Source: Natronosporangium hydrolyticum
GTDB taxonomy: Bacteria; Actinomycetota; Actinomycetes; Mycobacteriales; Micromonosporaceae
NCBI RefSeq assembly: GCF_016925615.1
Contig: NZ_CP070499.1
Location: 2,604,001 to 2,668,000, forward strand
DNA: 64,000 nucleotides
Direction: 5' to 3'
In this document: in pieces, positions 43,017-51,556 of the stretch
Layout of the letters: each line of letters begins with the position of its first letter
How positions within the stretch are numbered: the stretch's first letter is position 1
The notes under the pieces: model-generated
The model's input: the letters and a program-made list of their open reading frames with translations, nothing else
Told to the model about the DNA's origin: nothing
The model's database searches: none
Made by a program: the position numbers and the translations under genes

Positions 43017-45152
43017 TCAGCGCCGGGTGACCACGACCAGTTCGTCGCGGGCGCGGGTGGCCGCCACATATCGCAGGGAGCGGGCTCGCAGCTCGGCATC
43101 GGCCCGTTCCGTCGAGTCCAACATCTCCAGCCGGCTCAGCTCGTTGGTGGAGGGTTTGCCGACCACCAGGATGACGGTGGAGAACTCGGTGCCTTTGGCG
43201 CGGTGCATGGTCAACACCGGCACCCGCCCGGGCGGTGGCCGGTCCCGGTCGACGGCGCGGGCGTCGACCCCGTGCTCTGTGAGGGCGGTGACGACCCGGT
43301 CGCGGTGGAACCGGTCGGGCACCAGGACCGCCACGGTGTCGGGCTCGGCTCCCCGGTCGACCACCGCGCGGACGTGACCCGCCACCGCCTGCAGCTCGTC
43401 GGTGAGCGAGTCGACCGCCTGCACCGTCGGCGCCGGCCCGCGGCGGGCAGAACGGTAGCCGGTGGCCTCCGGTTCCTCTTCGAGGTCGACGTACTCGCCG
43501 CCTTCGAGCAGGCTCATCCCGTACCGGAGGTTCTGGGCGGTGGTCCGGTAGTTGAGGGTGAGCCGCTGGGAGCGGCCGACGATCGAGATGCCGTACCGGC
43601 CGGGCACCACTCGGGTGCCGTAGATGCGCTGGTGGGAGTCCTCGGCGATGAAGAGGTCGTCGGCCCCTTCGGCGACCAGGGCGCGCAGCAGCTGCCAGTG
43701 GCTGGGGGAGAGGTCCTGCCCTTCGTCGACCAGGACGTGGTCGGCCGGGCGCTCACCTTGTTGCGCCAGGTGGGCGGCGGCGACGGCGGCGGCTTCGGTG
43801 AAGTCGAGGCTGCCGTCGATCCGGCTCTGGGCCCGGTATGCGGCGATCAGCGCCCATACCGCGGCGCGCTTGGCGCGGTCGAGGGCGACGCCTCGACCCG
43901 GCCGCCGCGCCCGGAGATAACCGGCCTCGTCGTGGATCTTGTGGGGGAGGACGACGTGGGCGTACTCGTTGGCGAGGAAGGTTTCGTTGGCGAGCTGGGT
44001 CGGCAGGGTGGTGCCGGTCGACTCGATCGTTTCGCGCCACCGGGTGTTGGCGGTGCGCGCCAGCGGGGCGGCGCGCTCCACACCGAGTACATCCTGCATG
44101 GCCGCGGCGAGGCCCGCGCCGGCGTCGCGCAGGACGGCGGCGGCGAGCGCGTCCACACCGGCCACATAGACGCCGGGTTGGCCGAGCGTCTTGGTCTGGG
44201 AGATCCGCGGGTCGAGCTGGGTGAGGCCGTCGCCGATTGCGTCGGCGAGGTTGGTGGTGAAGGTGGTCAGGACGATCCGCCGGTCAGGATGCTGCCGGGC
44301 CAACCCTCGGGCGCGATGGATGAGCACCACGGTCTTGCCGGTGCCGGCTCCGCCGGAGAGCCGGAACGGACCGTTGTAGCGACGCTCCACGTAGCGGCGC
44401 TGCTCCGGGTGGAGGAAGATCCGCCACGCCCCGAAGTCGCCGCGTTCGATGACCCGGCGCAGCTCCTCCTGGTCCTCGATGAACGCGTACTGCAGGCCGG
44501 CTGCCGGCCGCTTGAGCGACTCCAGGACATCGGCGTCGGCGTCCCGGTCCGGTGCCGCCTTCGCCAACTGCATCCGCTCGGCGATCGCCTCCGCGGGGTC
44601 ACCGGCGGCCAGGTCGACCAGGATGCTGCCCACCCACCCCACGTGCCGTTCCGCCAACGCAAGGACGGCATCTTCGTCGGCGGCCTGCATCGCCTCGTCG
44701 GCGATCGCCTCCGGGATACCGAGAGTGGCGACCAGGTCGTCGCGGCGGTGCCCCAGGCTGGGCAGCAGCGTCGCAACGGCCGGCGCGGCGGGCGTCGGGA
44801 CCGCCGCCGGTGGCGCGGGCGTGGCGATGGCCTCTTCGATCTGCGGCAGGCCGTTGATCGGGTTGACCTTCAGCCGGACCCGTTGGGCGACGGCGATCGC
44901 GTCGTCATGGGGCCAGATGCCGTGGATGACGTAGTGGGTCTCGCCGTCGCCGTCGAGCCGGAACATCACCGCCCGCCAGGAGTCGTCGACCCGGCCGGTG
45001 CGCACCCGCGGGTCGGCGGATTGCTGGATCGGTTCCACGTGCAGACCGTTGGCCGTGTCATCGGTCCCGAGCTTCTGCAGGAACGCCATCGCCTTGCCGC
45101 GGATTGAGCCGTCAAGCTTGCTCGCGAGCTTGCCCATGATGATGGTCGGCAT
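43017..45152 (-). CDS. UvrD/RecB-like SF1A helicase with a RelE-like N-terminal domain
   Basis: The protein has 711 residues; its ATG overlaps the upstream stop (TGATG). Residues 1-100 (IRGKAMAFLQKLGTDDTANG, then SWRAVMFRLDGDGETHYVIH) resemble a RelE/ParE-type fold, as seen in some actinobacterial UvrD proteins. The helicase follows: FRLSGGAGTGKTVVLIHRAR, HVLVDEGQDLSPSHWQLLRA, LTLNYRTTAQNLRYG, TMHRAKGTEFSTVILVV and RYVAATRARDELVVVT. All SF1A motifs are present. No nuclease domain is attached. Tight coupling to the giant DUF1998 helicase gene makes it part of the same defence operon. Confidence 0.83.
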   Translation of the reverse strand: MPTIIMGKLASKLDGSIRGKAMAFLQKLGTDDTANGLHVEPIQQSADPRVRTGRVDDSWRAVMFRLDGDGETHYVIHGIWPHDDAIAVAQRVRLKVNPINGLPQIEEAIATPAPPAAVPTPAAPAVATLLPSLGHRRDDLVATLGIPEAIADEAMQAADEDAVLALAERHVGWVGSILVDLAAGDPAEAIAERMQLAKAAPDRDADADVLESLKRPAAGLQYAFIEDQEELRRVIERGDFGAWRIFLHPEQRRYVERRYNGPFRLSGGAGTGKTVVLIHRARGLARQHPDRRIVLTTFTTNLADAIGDGLTQLDPRISQTKTLGQPGVYVAGVDALAAAVLRDAGAGLAAAMQDVLGVERAAPLARTANTRWRETIESTGTTLPTQLANETFLANEYAHVVLPHKIHDEAGYLRARRPGRGVALDRAKRAAVWALIAAYRAQSRIDGSLDFTEAAAVAAAHLAQQGERPADHVLVDEGQDLSPSHWQLLRALVAEGADDLFIAEDSHQRIYGTRVVPGRYGISIVGRSQRLTLNYRTTAQNLRYGMSLLEGGEYVDLEEEPEATGYRSARRGPAPTVQAVDSLTDELQAVAGHVRAVVDRGAEPDTVAVLVPDRFHRDRVVTALTEHGVDARAVDRDRPPPGRVPVLTMHRAKGTEFSTVILVVGKPSTNELSRLEMLDSTERADAELRARSLRYVAATRARDELVVVTRR

Positions 45153-48100
45153 CAGCGTCCTCCGGGGGAGTGGGGGGTGGCGGCGGCGAGTGCGGCGGCG
45201 ACGAGCTCCGGTGCCGGCTCGACGAGTCGCCACCCGGCGGCGGCGAGGTCTGCCTGATCTGTGGGGGACAAGGGGGAGAAGACGACGGCGATGTGGAGGT
45301 CGGGCCACGACAGGTCGAGCGGGATCCCGTCGGGGCCCTCGGCGCCGACCACCGGCGGGGTGATGCCGTCGTAGGCGGCGAGCACGGCGACCAGCCGCCG
45401 TTCCTCCCCGGGCGCGGCGGCGTCGTAGACGTCGGCCCAGACGCCGAGCGGCCGGCCGGGCCCGCCGGCGGTGGTGGCCGCGCCCACCAGGCTGGTGGTG
45501 GTCAGGGTCGTCGGCCAGTCCCGCAGCGCCAGCGCGTTGGCCAGCCGCAGCCACGCCCGCCAGGCATCGGCGTGCTCCTCGTCGAGCGCCGAGTCCCGGT
45601 CGTCGAGGACGGCGGCGACCTCGACCACCCCGCTGGCTGTCATCTCCACTACGGCGGCCAACCCACCGCAGCGGTGCAGATGCACGGTGCGCGGTCCGGC
45701 CGGCAGCGGCTCGTCGCAGAGCGCCGCCCGGGCCACGGTCGCCAGCTCCGCGTCCTGCGGGACCTGGACCGGTTGGGCGCCGCGGTTGAGGAACATCGGC
45801 ATTGCCCGGGCGACGTTGCGGGCGGCCTCCGGCTGCGGCTGCGCCACCCAGTCGACCAGCCATGGGATCGGCCCGCGGCCGAGCAGGCGGTAGACCTCCG
45901 GCGGCGCCTGGAGCAGTGGGACGTTCATGATGGTGCCGGCGAGGTCCGGGTTGTACCAGTGCGGCGGCGGGTCGGCGCCCTGCTCGGTGGCGGTGACGTC
46001 GTGGGCGGTGACCGCGAGCACGACCAGCCCGGCGTCGCGCAGGTTCGCCCGCTTGGCCGCGTCATCCGCGAGCCGGTTGGCCGCGGCGGTGGCGTGATAG
46101 GCGTGGCCGTCGGTGAAGATCGCCACCGAGGGGACGTTCATGTCGGTGGTCTCGAGCAGGAAGTCCGGGCGGGCGTCGCCGACGTTCGCCTGTGGGGTGA
46201 GCGTCCACTGCCGGTGGGTGCCGGGCAACGTGAAGCGGACGACGTTGCCGACGGCGCCCGGGGTCTCGGTGACGGCGGCTCCCTCCCGGCGCAGCCGGCT
46301 CAGCAGCAGCCGCTGGAAGGCCCGCTCCAGATGCGACTCCGGCTCCTCGTGCGGCGGCACGTCGGTCACCGTCCAGGCCGAATCATCGGCGGTCTCCGCC
46401 TCCGGCGCCAACCCCAGCAGCGTACGCAGGTGGCGGTCGGCCGAGGCCCGGGAGATCCGCGGCACCGCACCGGGGGCGACGAACGGCAACAGGCACCGGT
46501 GGCAGGCGAGCCGGTCCTCGTGCCGGCAGTCGCAGTCGCGGACCTTTTCCCACGCCGCCACCAGCAGCGCCCGCAGGTGCTCCGGCGACGCGGTCTCGGC
46601 CAGGTAGCCGGTGCCGCCGGGGACGGCGTCGTGCAGCAGGATCGCCTCGTGGTTGTCGGTGCCGTCGGAGTGCGTCGGGTCGACAACATGCTCGACCCGG
46701 ATGTGGTCGGGGTGGCCGCCGAGCTGTTCCCGCAGCCCGAGCAGCAGCGCCGCGGCGAGACTGGGCACGGCGAAGTCGTCGCCGACCGTCACCGCGTAGG
46801 GCAGCCGGATCAGCAGCCCCTGGGTGCGCAGCGTGCGGGAGAGCGCGATGGTCCGGGTCTGCTCGGTGGCCGAGCTCCGGTGTGGACACCAGGGTCGGTG
46901 CTCGTGCGGCCGGTTGCGGCCGGCGTCGGTGTCCTTCTTGCCGCAGCCGGCGCAGACCCGGAACAGGGTGCCCTGGTGCTCGTCGCCGGCGACGGCGCGG
47001 CTGGTGCCGTGGCCGTGCGGCCCCAGGTTGAGCCACCGCAGGTCGACCGAGCGCAGATAGCTGCAGCCGAGCCCGGTGCCCTCGACGAACCACCGGCGGG
47101 CGACCTGCGCCGGGTCGATGTCGGCGGCGGTGACCACCTGGAACCCGACGTGGCCGCGTTCGTCCCGCCGGTCGGAGATCGCCACCTCGTCCCGCCGCAC
47201 CTCGGCCGAGACCCGGGTCAGCTCGACCACGTCGAGCCGCTGGCCGGAGTCGGCGATGCCGCGACTGCCGCAGCGCTCGCAGGCGGAGACGGTGGTCTCC
47301 TGGCCGGTCGCCAGCAGGTCCGCGCCGTAGCCGCAGGCCGGGCAGAACGCCCACGGCCGGATCGCGGCGCCGTCGAGCCCCAGGTCGACCGCGTCGATGG
47401 TGATCTCCCAGCCGCGGGCGTAGAAGGTGGCGCCGAGGGCGAACTCCCGCAGCGCCTGCGCGGAGCCCCGCTCGAACCGGGCGCTGGCGTACTCGTACGA
47501 TCCGGTGTCCGGGTCAGTCCAGGACAGTCCGACGTCGAGGGTGACCGAGTCGTCGAGCAGGGTGTAGTTCGGCAGCAGGCCGTACTCCTCCAGCACGCTG
47601 ATCCAGTAGCTGGTGCGCAGGTGCGCCAGCTGCCCGCCGATCAGCTTGCGGGTGGCCTCGGCCGAGCGCAGCGCCTGCCGGTCGTCGTCGGTGACCGCCG
47701 GCGACTGGGCCCGCGCCTCCAGCTCGGGCAGGACGGCGGCGAGCGCCGTGCGCCGTTCCTCAAGCGTCGCCACCGTCTGCCGCCACCGGTCGCTGGCGGC
47801 CCGGGCGTGGGCGGCGAAGCCGCTGCTGCCGGGCCCGGTGAGCGGGACCAGCCACTCCCGCAGCCCGTCGGTCACCTCGACCGGCAGCCCGTCGAAGGAG
47901 GCCAGGAAACGGGGGAGGTCGGTCCCGGCGTGCTGCTCGGCGTGTCGGATCAGGTCGCCGAGGAAGGTCCCGGGCGCGGTGGAGCCGATCGCCCCCACCG
48001 CCGTCCGGGGGTGGCGGCGGGCCGGGTCGCGGGCGAACCGGTCCGCCAGGTAGGCGGTGTACTGCCGGCGCAGGATCTCCTCGGCGGCCAGATACGTCGC

Positions 48101-51100
48101 CGGCGGCCGGACCTCACCGTCCAGCAGCGACAGCGGATCGCCGAGCTTCGGCAACTGGTCGCCGCGACCGGTGACGAAGGCCAGGTTCAGCGCGTTGCCG
48201 GTGAGCCGGCCGGCCCGGCCGACCCGCTGCAGGTAGGAGGCGACGGTGCGGGGCAGCGACGCCAGGAACACCGCCGACAGGTCGCCGATGTCGATCCCCA
48301 TCTCCAGCGTGGGGGTGGCGACAAGCACATTCGGCGCCTGCGGACTGGCGGCGGCGGCGCGGAACCCATCCTCGTACGCCCGGCGGGTCTCGTCGTCGAG
48401 CATGCTGGTGTGCTCGCGGGCCACCACCCGCCGCATGTCGGGGGAGGCGTAGAGCCGGCGGTAGAAGTTGTCGGCCAGCGGCTCGGTCCGCAGCCGGCCC
48501 CGGCAGCGTACGTGCAGGCACGGCGCCCCGGTGAGCTGGCCGACGGCCGCGACCGTGCCGGGGGTGGTGGCCCGGCAGGTGTCGCAGACCAGCAGGTGCC
48601 GGCCGGCGGTGAGGTCGGCCTCGACGGTCGGCGTCACCACGATGCCGGAGGCGGGCACGGCGTAGATGGTGGCCCCGGAGTCGCTCGTCGTGGTGGTGAG
48701 GACCCCGTCGCGGGCGAGCCGGTCGAAGAGCAGCCGCGCCAGCCGGCCGCCGTCCTGCCGGGAGACGTCGAGCACCCGGGAGGTCCAACGGGCGTACCAG
48801 GCCTGCGGGGAGGTGACCGGGTCCAAGTCCCCGTCGCGCCGCGGCGAGCCACCCACCGTCGGGTACGCCGGGGCGGGCCGGCCGGTCCGCCCCCGGCCGG
48901 CGGACGGAAACGCCGGCATGCCCTCGCTGCGCGGCCGACCGCCGGTGACCCACCAGCGGTTGCCGTCGCAGGCCCGGTACCTGTCGAACCACGGGTGGTC
49001 GATCGCGCCCTGCGCCCGCATCCGGTCCAGCACCCCGCGCACCCACCGCACCAGGGTGGCGTCGTCGGGTCCGTCGGCGCCGAGCGTGCCCTGCCAGGAG
49101 GCGCCCTCGAGCGCCGCCCGGGCGGCGCCGGCGATCCGCTCGGGCAGGCCGGCCTCCACCTCGACCGCCACCGCGCCGGTCAGCTCCAGGGTGCGGCCGG
49201 TGCGGGAGTTCAGCCCGAACTCCAGCGCCGCGTCCAGCGCCAACCGGCGCCGCACCCGGGCCCGCACCCGCGCCGGCACCGAGCGCAGCGTCGCCGCCTG
49301 CCAGAACGGCAGGAACGACTGCCGGTCGGCGCACTCCGGGGCGAGCAGCCGGTAGCGGGCGAACGGGTCGTTGCCGGCCTCCCGGATCACCTCGTCCACA
49401 AGCGCGTCGAGGGTCAGCGCGCCGTCGGCGACCGCCTCCCGCAGCGCCGCCCGCAGGGTCAGCGTGTGCGACCGGGCCTGCACGAACCCGGCCCGGTGGG
49501 CGGCGTCCTGCACCGAGTCGGTGAAGACAAGCGCCTTCTTCTCGGCGGCGTCGAGCGTGGGCGAACCGAACAGGGTGGACAGTGACACCGACAGCAGGGT
49601 GGCGACGGCGCTGCCGAGGAACCGGATCGCGTCAGTCTGCCCGCAGGAGGGGCAGGTGTCGTCGTGGCTCAGTTTGTCGGCCTCCGGCCCGACGTTCGTG
49701 AGCACCGGCAGCACCCACCCGTCCCGCACCTCCGGGTCGTCCTCGGCGACTTTGGGGAGCAGCTCCCGGTGCCGCACCGAGAACCACATCAGACCCTCGA
49801 CCTTGTCCTCCTCCGCCAGCACGGCGGCGGCCTCCACCGGCGCGTAGAGCAGCGGGCGGAACCGGCCCTCGCGCCGGGCGTGGTCCGACCGGATCTTGTG
49901 GTCGTCAGCCGCCAGGCTGGTGCCGACCCGCGCCAGCCCGACGCCCCAGCCGGAGCGGCCACAGTGGCGGCAGAAGATCGCCGGGAACGACGGCCGCAGC
50001 TGCTCGGCGTCGTCGGACGAGGCCGGCGGCCCGTCGTCGCCCCACCGGAACTGGGTGGTCGCGACCGCCGCCCGGTCGATCCGGGTCAGCTCCCGCACCC
50101 ACAGGTGCGCGTCGACCGCCAGCGCCTCGCGGCCGGTGGCGGCGCGGACGTGGCTCAGCGCCGCCAGCAGGTGCGCCAGCATCGCCTCGGCCTGGGCGCC
50201 GCCGCCGGTGTGGGGGAGGAGCCGGCCGGCGAGAGTCTCCACCGCGACCGCCCGCTCCGCCTCCCGGGCCAGCCGCTGCACCAGCGGATGCGCCCGGCAC
50301 AGCGCCGACAGCAGCGCCGGCTCGGCCCCGGCCAACCGGTCGGTCGGTACGCCGTACAGCGCGGCGAGCAGCGCCTGGGCGAGCTGGCCGCCGGTCGGGT
50401 CGTGCCCGAGCGCCTCGACCGCCGCCAGCGCCCCGGCAACATCGACGGCCTCGCCGTTGACCGCGGTGAACCCGGCGTCGGCCACCGTCTTCGGCGCGTC
50501 GCCGACCCACTCGGCCAGCCCCAGCCGGGTCTCGGTGACCACCGCGTCGGCGTCGAAGTGCTCGCCGAAGACCGTCCGGGCGAAGTCGCACATCACCGTC
50601 GGGTCGCCCTGATCCCCGAGCGTCGCCGAGGTCGCCACCGGCGTCACCAGGCCCAGCGGCCGGGCCCGGGCCGCCTCGTCGATCTGCGGGCTTGGGTGGT
50701 CGTCGCGCCAGTGGCTCTTCAGCGCCAGCCCGAGCCGGCGCAGCAGCATCGCCACGTCGGTGCCCTGCGCCCCGTCGTAGGTGTGGAACTCGTCAAGCAC
50801 CAGATACTGCAGGCTGGTCGCCGACTGCCGCCACAGCTCCTGATCCTCGGCGCGCAGCAGCAGCTGGTCGAGCATCTTGTAGTTGGTGAGCAGGATGTCC
50901 GGCGCGGTGTCCCGGATGATCCCCCGGTCAGTGATCAACCCGTCCGGGGTGACTGTGGTGCGGGTCGGCCCGGCCTGCCCGGTGTAGATGGCGGCGGTGA
51001 CCCCGGCCAGCGCGGGTTGGCTGGTGAGCAGCGTCGTCAACCGGGCCGCCTGGTCGTTGGCGAGCGCGTTCATCGGGTACAGGATCAGCGCCTTCAACCC

Positions 51101-51502
51101 GGTCTCGCCGGCCCGACGCGATCGCAACACATGGTCGAGGATCGGGTGGAGGAACGCCTCGGTCTTGCCCGACCCGGTGCCGGTGGTGACAAGCGTCGGC
51201 AGCGGCCGGCGACGTTGGCCGTCAACCGCCGAGGTGAGCCGGGCGAACGCCGCCGCCTGATGCCCGTACGGCGCCGGGCCTTCGTACCACTCCAGAGCGT
51301 CGCGCCAGCCGGTGTCGGCGGGGCGAAACGGCAGCCGCAGCCGCACATACGGCCCCTTGAACATGCCGTTGTCCGGGTCGGCGAGGAACCGGTCCAGCCC
51401 GTCCCGGGCGTCCCCGTCGGTCAACCCGAACGTGGTGGTCAGGTAGTCCACCAGGCTGTGCCGGATGCCGGCCGCCTGCAGCGTCGGGAGCAGTTCACTC
51501 AC
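45152..51502 (-). CDS. giant DEAD/DEAH helicase with DUF1998 and C-terminal nuclease-like fold (Druantia DruE-like)
   Basis: The protein has 2116 residues from GTG 51502. Walker A TTGTGSGKT is at 106-114 and is followed by LILYPMNALANDQAARL. Walker B is YLVLDEFHTYDGAQGTDVA near 240. The second helicase lobe has TPTLEMGIDIGDLSAVFLAS and YLQRVGRAGRLTGNALNLAF near 1070-1110. Zinc clusters AFCPACGYG and SACERCGSRG precede the DUF1998 domain, seen at LLHDAVPGGTGYLAETASPE and CDCRHEDRLACHRCLLPF. The last 430 residues include ARPDFLLETTDMNVPSVAIF with the TDGHAYH turn, a restriction-endonuclease-like fold. Size and domain order match DruE of Druantia systems. It is 54 bases downstream of the methyltransferase gene. 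Confidence 0.83.
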   Translation of the reverse strand: MSELLPTLQAAGIRHSLVDYLTTTFGLTDGDARDGLDRFLADPDNGMFKGPYVRLRLPFRPADTGWRDALEWYEGPAPYGHQAAAFARLTSAVDGQRRRPLPTLVTTGTGSGKTEAFLHPILDHVLRSRRAGETGLKALILYPMNALANDQAARLTTLLTSQPALAGVTAAIYTGQAGPTRTTVTPDGLITDRGIIRDTAPDILLTNYKMLDQLLLRAEDQELWRQSATSLQYLVLDEFHTYDGAQGTDVAMLLRRLGLALKSHWRDDHPSPQIDEAARARPLGLVTPVATSATLGDQGDPTVMCDFARTVFGEHFDADAVVTETRLGLAEWVGDAPKTVADAGFTAVNGEAVDVAGALAAVEALGHDPTGGQLAQALLAALYGVPTDRLAGAEPALLSALCRAHPLVQRLAREAERAVAVETLAGRLLPHTGGGAQAEAMLAHLLAALSHVRAATGREALAVDAHLWVRELTRIDRAAVATTQFRWGDDGPPASSDDAEQLRPSFPAIFCRHCGRSGWGVGLARVGTSLAADDHKIRSDHARREGRFRPLLYAPVEAAAVLAEEDKVEGLMWFSVRHRELLPKVAEDDPEVRDGWVLPVLTNVGPEADKLSHDDTCPSCGQTDAIRFLGSAVATLLSVSLSTLFGSPTLDAAEKKALVFTDSVQDAAHRAGFVQARSHTLTLRAALREAVADGALTLDALVDEVIREAGNDPFARYRLLAPECADRQSFLPFWQAATLRSVPARVRARVRRRLALDAALEFGLNSRTGRTLELTGAVAVEVEAGLPERIAGAARAALEGASWQGTLGADGPDDATLVRWVRGVLDRMRAQGAIDHPWFDRYRACDGNRWWVTGGRPRSEGMPAFPSAGRGRTGRPAPAYPTVGGSPRRDGDLDPVTSPQAWYARWTSRVLDVSRQDGGRLARLLFDRLARDGVLTTTTSDSGATIYAVPASGIVVTPTVEADLTAGRHLLVCDTCRATTPGTVAAVGQLTGAPCLHVRCRGRLRTEPLADNFYRRLYASPDMRRVVAREHTSMLDDETRRAYEDGFRAAAASPQAPNVLVATPTLEMGIDIGDLSAVFLASLPRTVASYLQRVGRAGRLTGNALNLAFVTGRGDQLPKLGDPLSLLDGEVRPPATYLAAEEILRRQYTAYLADRFARDPARRHPRTAVGAIGSTAPGTFLGDLIRHAEQHAGTDLPRFLASFDGLPVEVTDGLREWLVPLTGPGSSGFAAHARAASDRWRQTVATLEERRTALAAVLPELEARAQSPAVTDDDRQALRSAEATRKLIGGQLAHLRTSYWISVLEEYGLLPNYTLLDDSVTLDVGLSWTDPDTGSYEYASARFERGSAQALREFALGATFYARGWEITIDAVDLGLDGAAIRPWAFCPACGYGADLLATGQETTVSACERCGSRGIADSGQRLDVVELTRVSAEVRRDEVAISDRRDERGHVGFQVVTAADIDPAQVARRWFVEGTGLGCSYLRSVDLRWLNLGPHGHGTSRAVAGDEHQGTLFRVCAGCGKKDTDAGRNRPHEHRPWCPHRSSATEQTRTIALSRTLRTQGLLIRLPYAVTVGDDFAVPSLAAALLLGLREQLGGHPDHIRVEHVVDPTHSDGTDNHEAILLHDAVPGGTGYLAETASPEHLRALLVAAWEKVRDCDCRHEDRLACHRCLLPFVAPGAVPRISRASADRHLRTLLGLAPEAETADDSAWTVTDVPPHEEPESHLERAFQRLLLSRLRREGAAVTETPGAVGNVVRFTLPGTHRQWTLTPQANVGDARPDFLLETTDMNVPSVAIFTDGHAYHATAAANRLADDAAKRANLRDAGLVVLAVTAHDVTATEQGADPPPHWYNPDLAGTIMNVPLLQAPPEVYRLLGRGPIPWLVDWVAQPQPEAARNVARAMPMFLNRGAQPVQVPQDAELATVARAALCDEPLPAGPRTVHLHRCGGLAAVVEMTASGVVEVAAVLDDRDSALDEEHADAWRAWLRLANALALRDWPTTLTTTSLVGAATTAGGPGRPLGVWADVYDAAAPGEERRLVAVLAAYDGITPPVVGAEGPDGIPLDLSWPDLHIAVVFSPLSPTDQADLAAAGWRLVEPAPELVAAALAAATPHSPGGR

Positions 51503-51515
51503 TGGAATGCCTTAC

Positions 51516-51556
51516 GTTCGCGACTGCGGGGCTCCGCTTCGCTGCGCTCCTCGCGC
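51516..51556. repeat. GC-rich GAGCG/GAAGCGGAG-type spacer, possible dispersed repeat
   Basis: Between the methyltransferase stop and the giant helicase start the coding-strand sequence has imperfect repeats of the GAGCGCAGCGAAGCGGAG type. Similar strings are common at gene ends in actinomycetes. Only one copy is in the window, so its repeat status is not shown here. Confidence 0.3.

Noticed and set aside
45170-49585. A 1471-codon plus-strand open frame
   Set aside because: It is antisense to the DruE-like helicase, has the same low-information composition and no domain.
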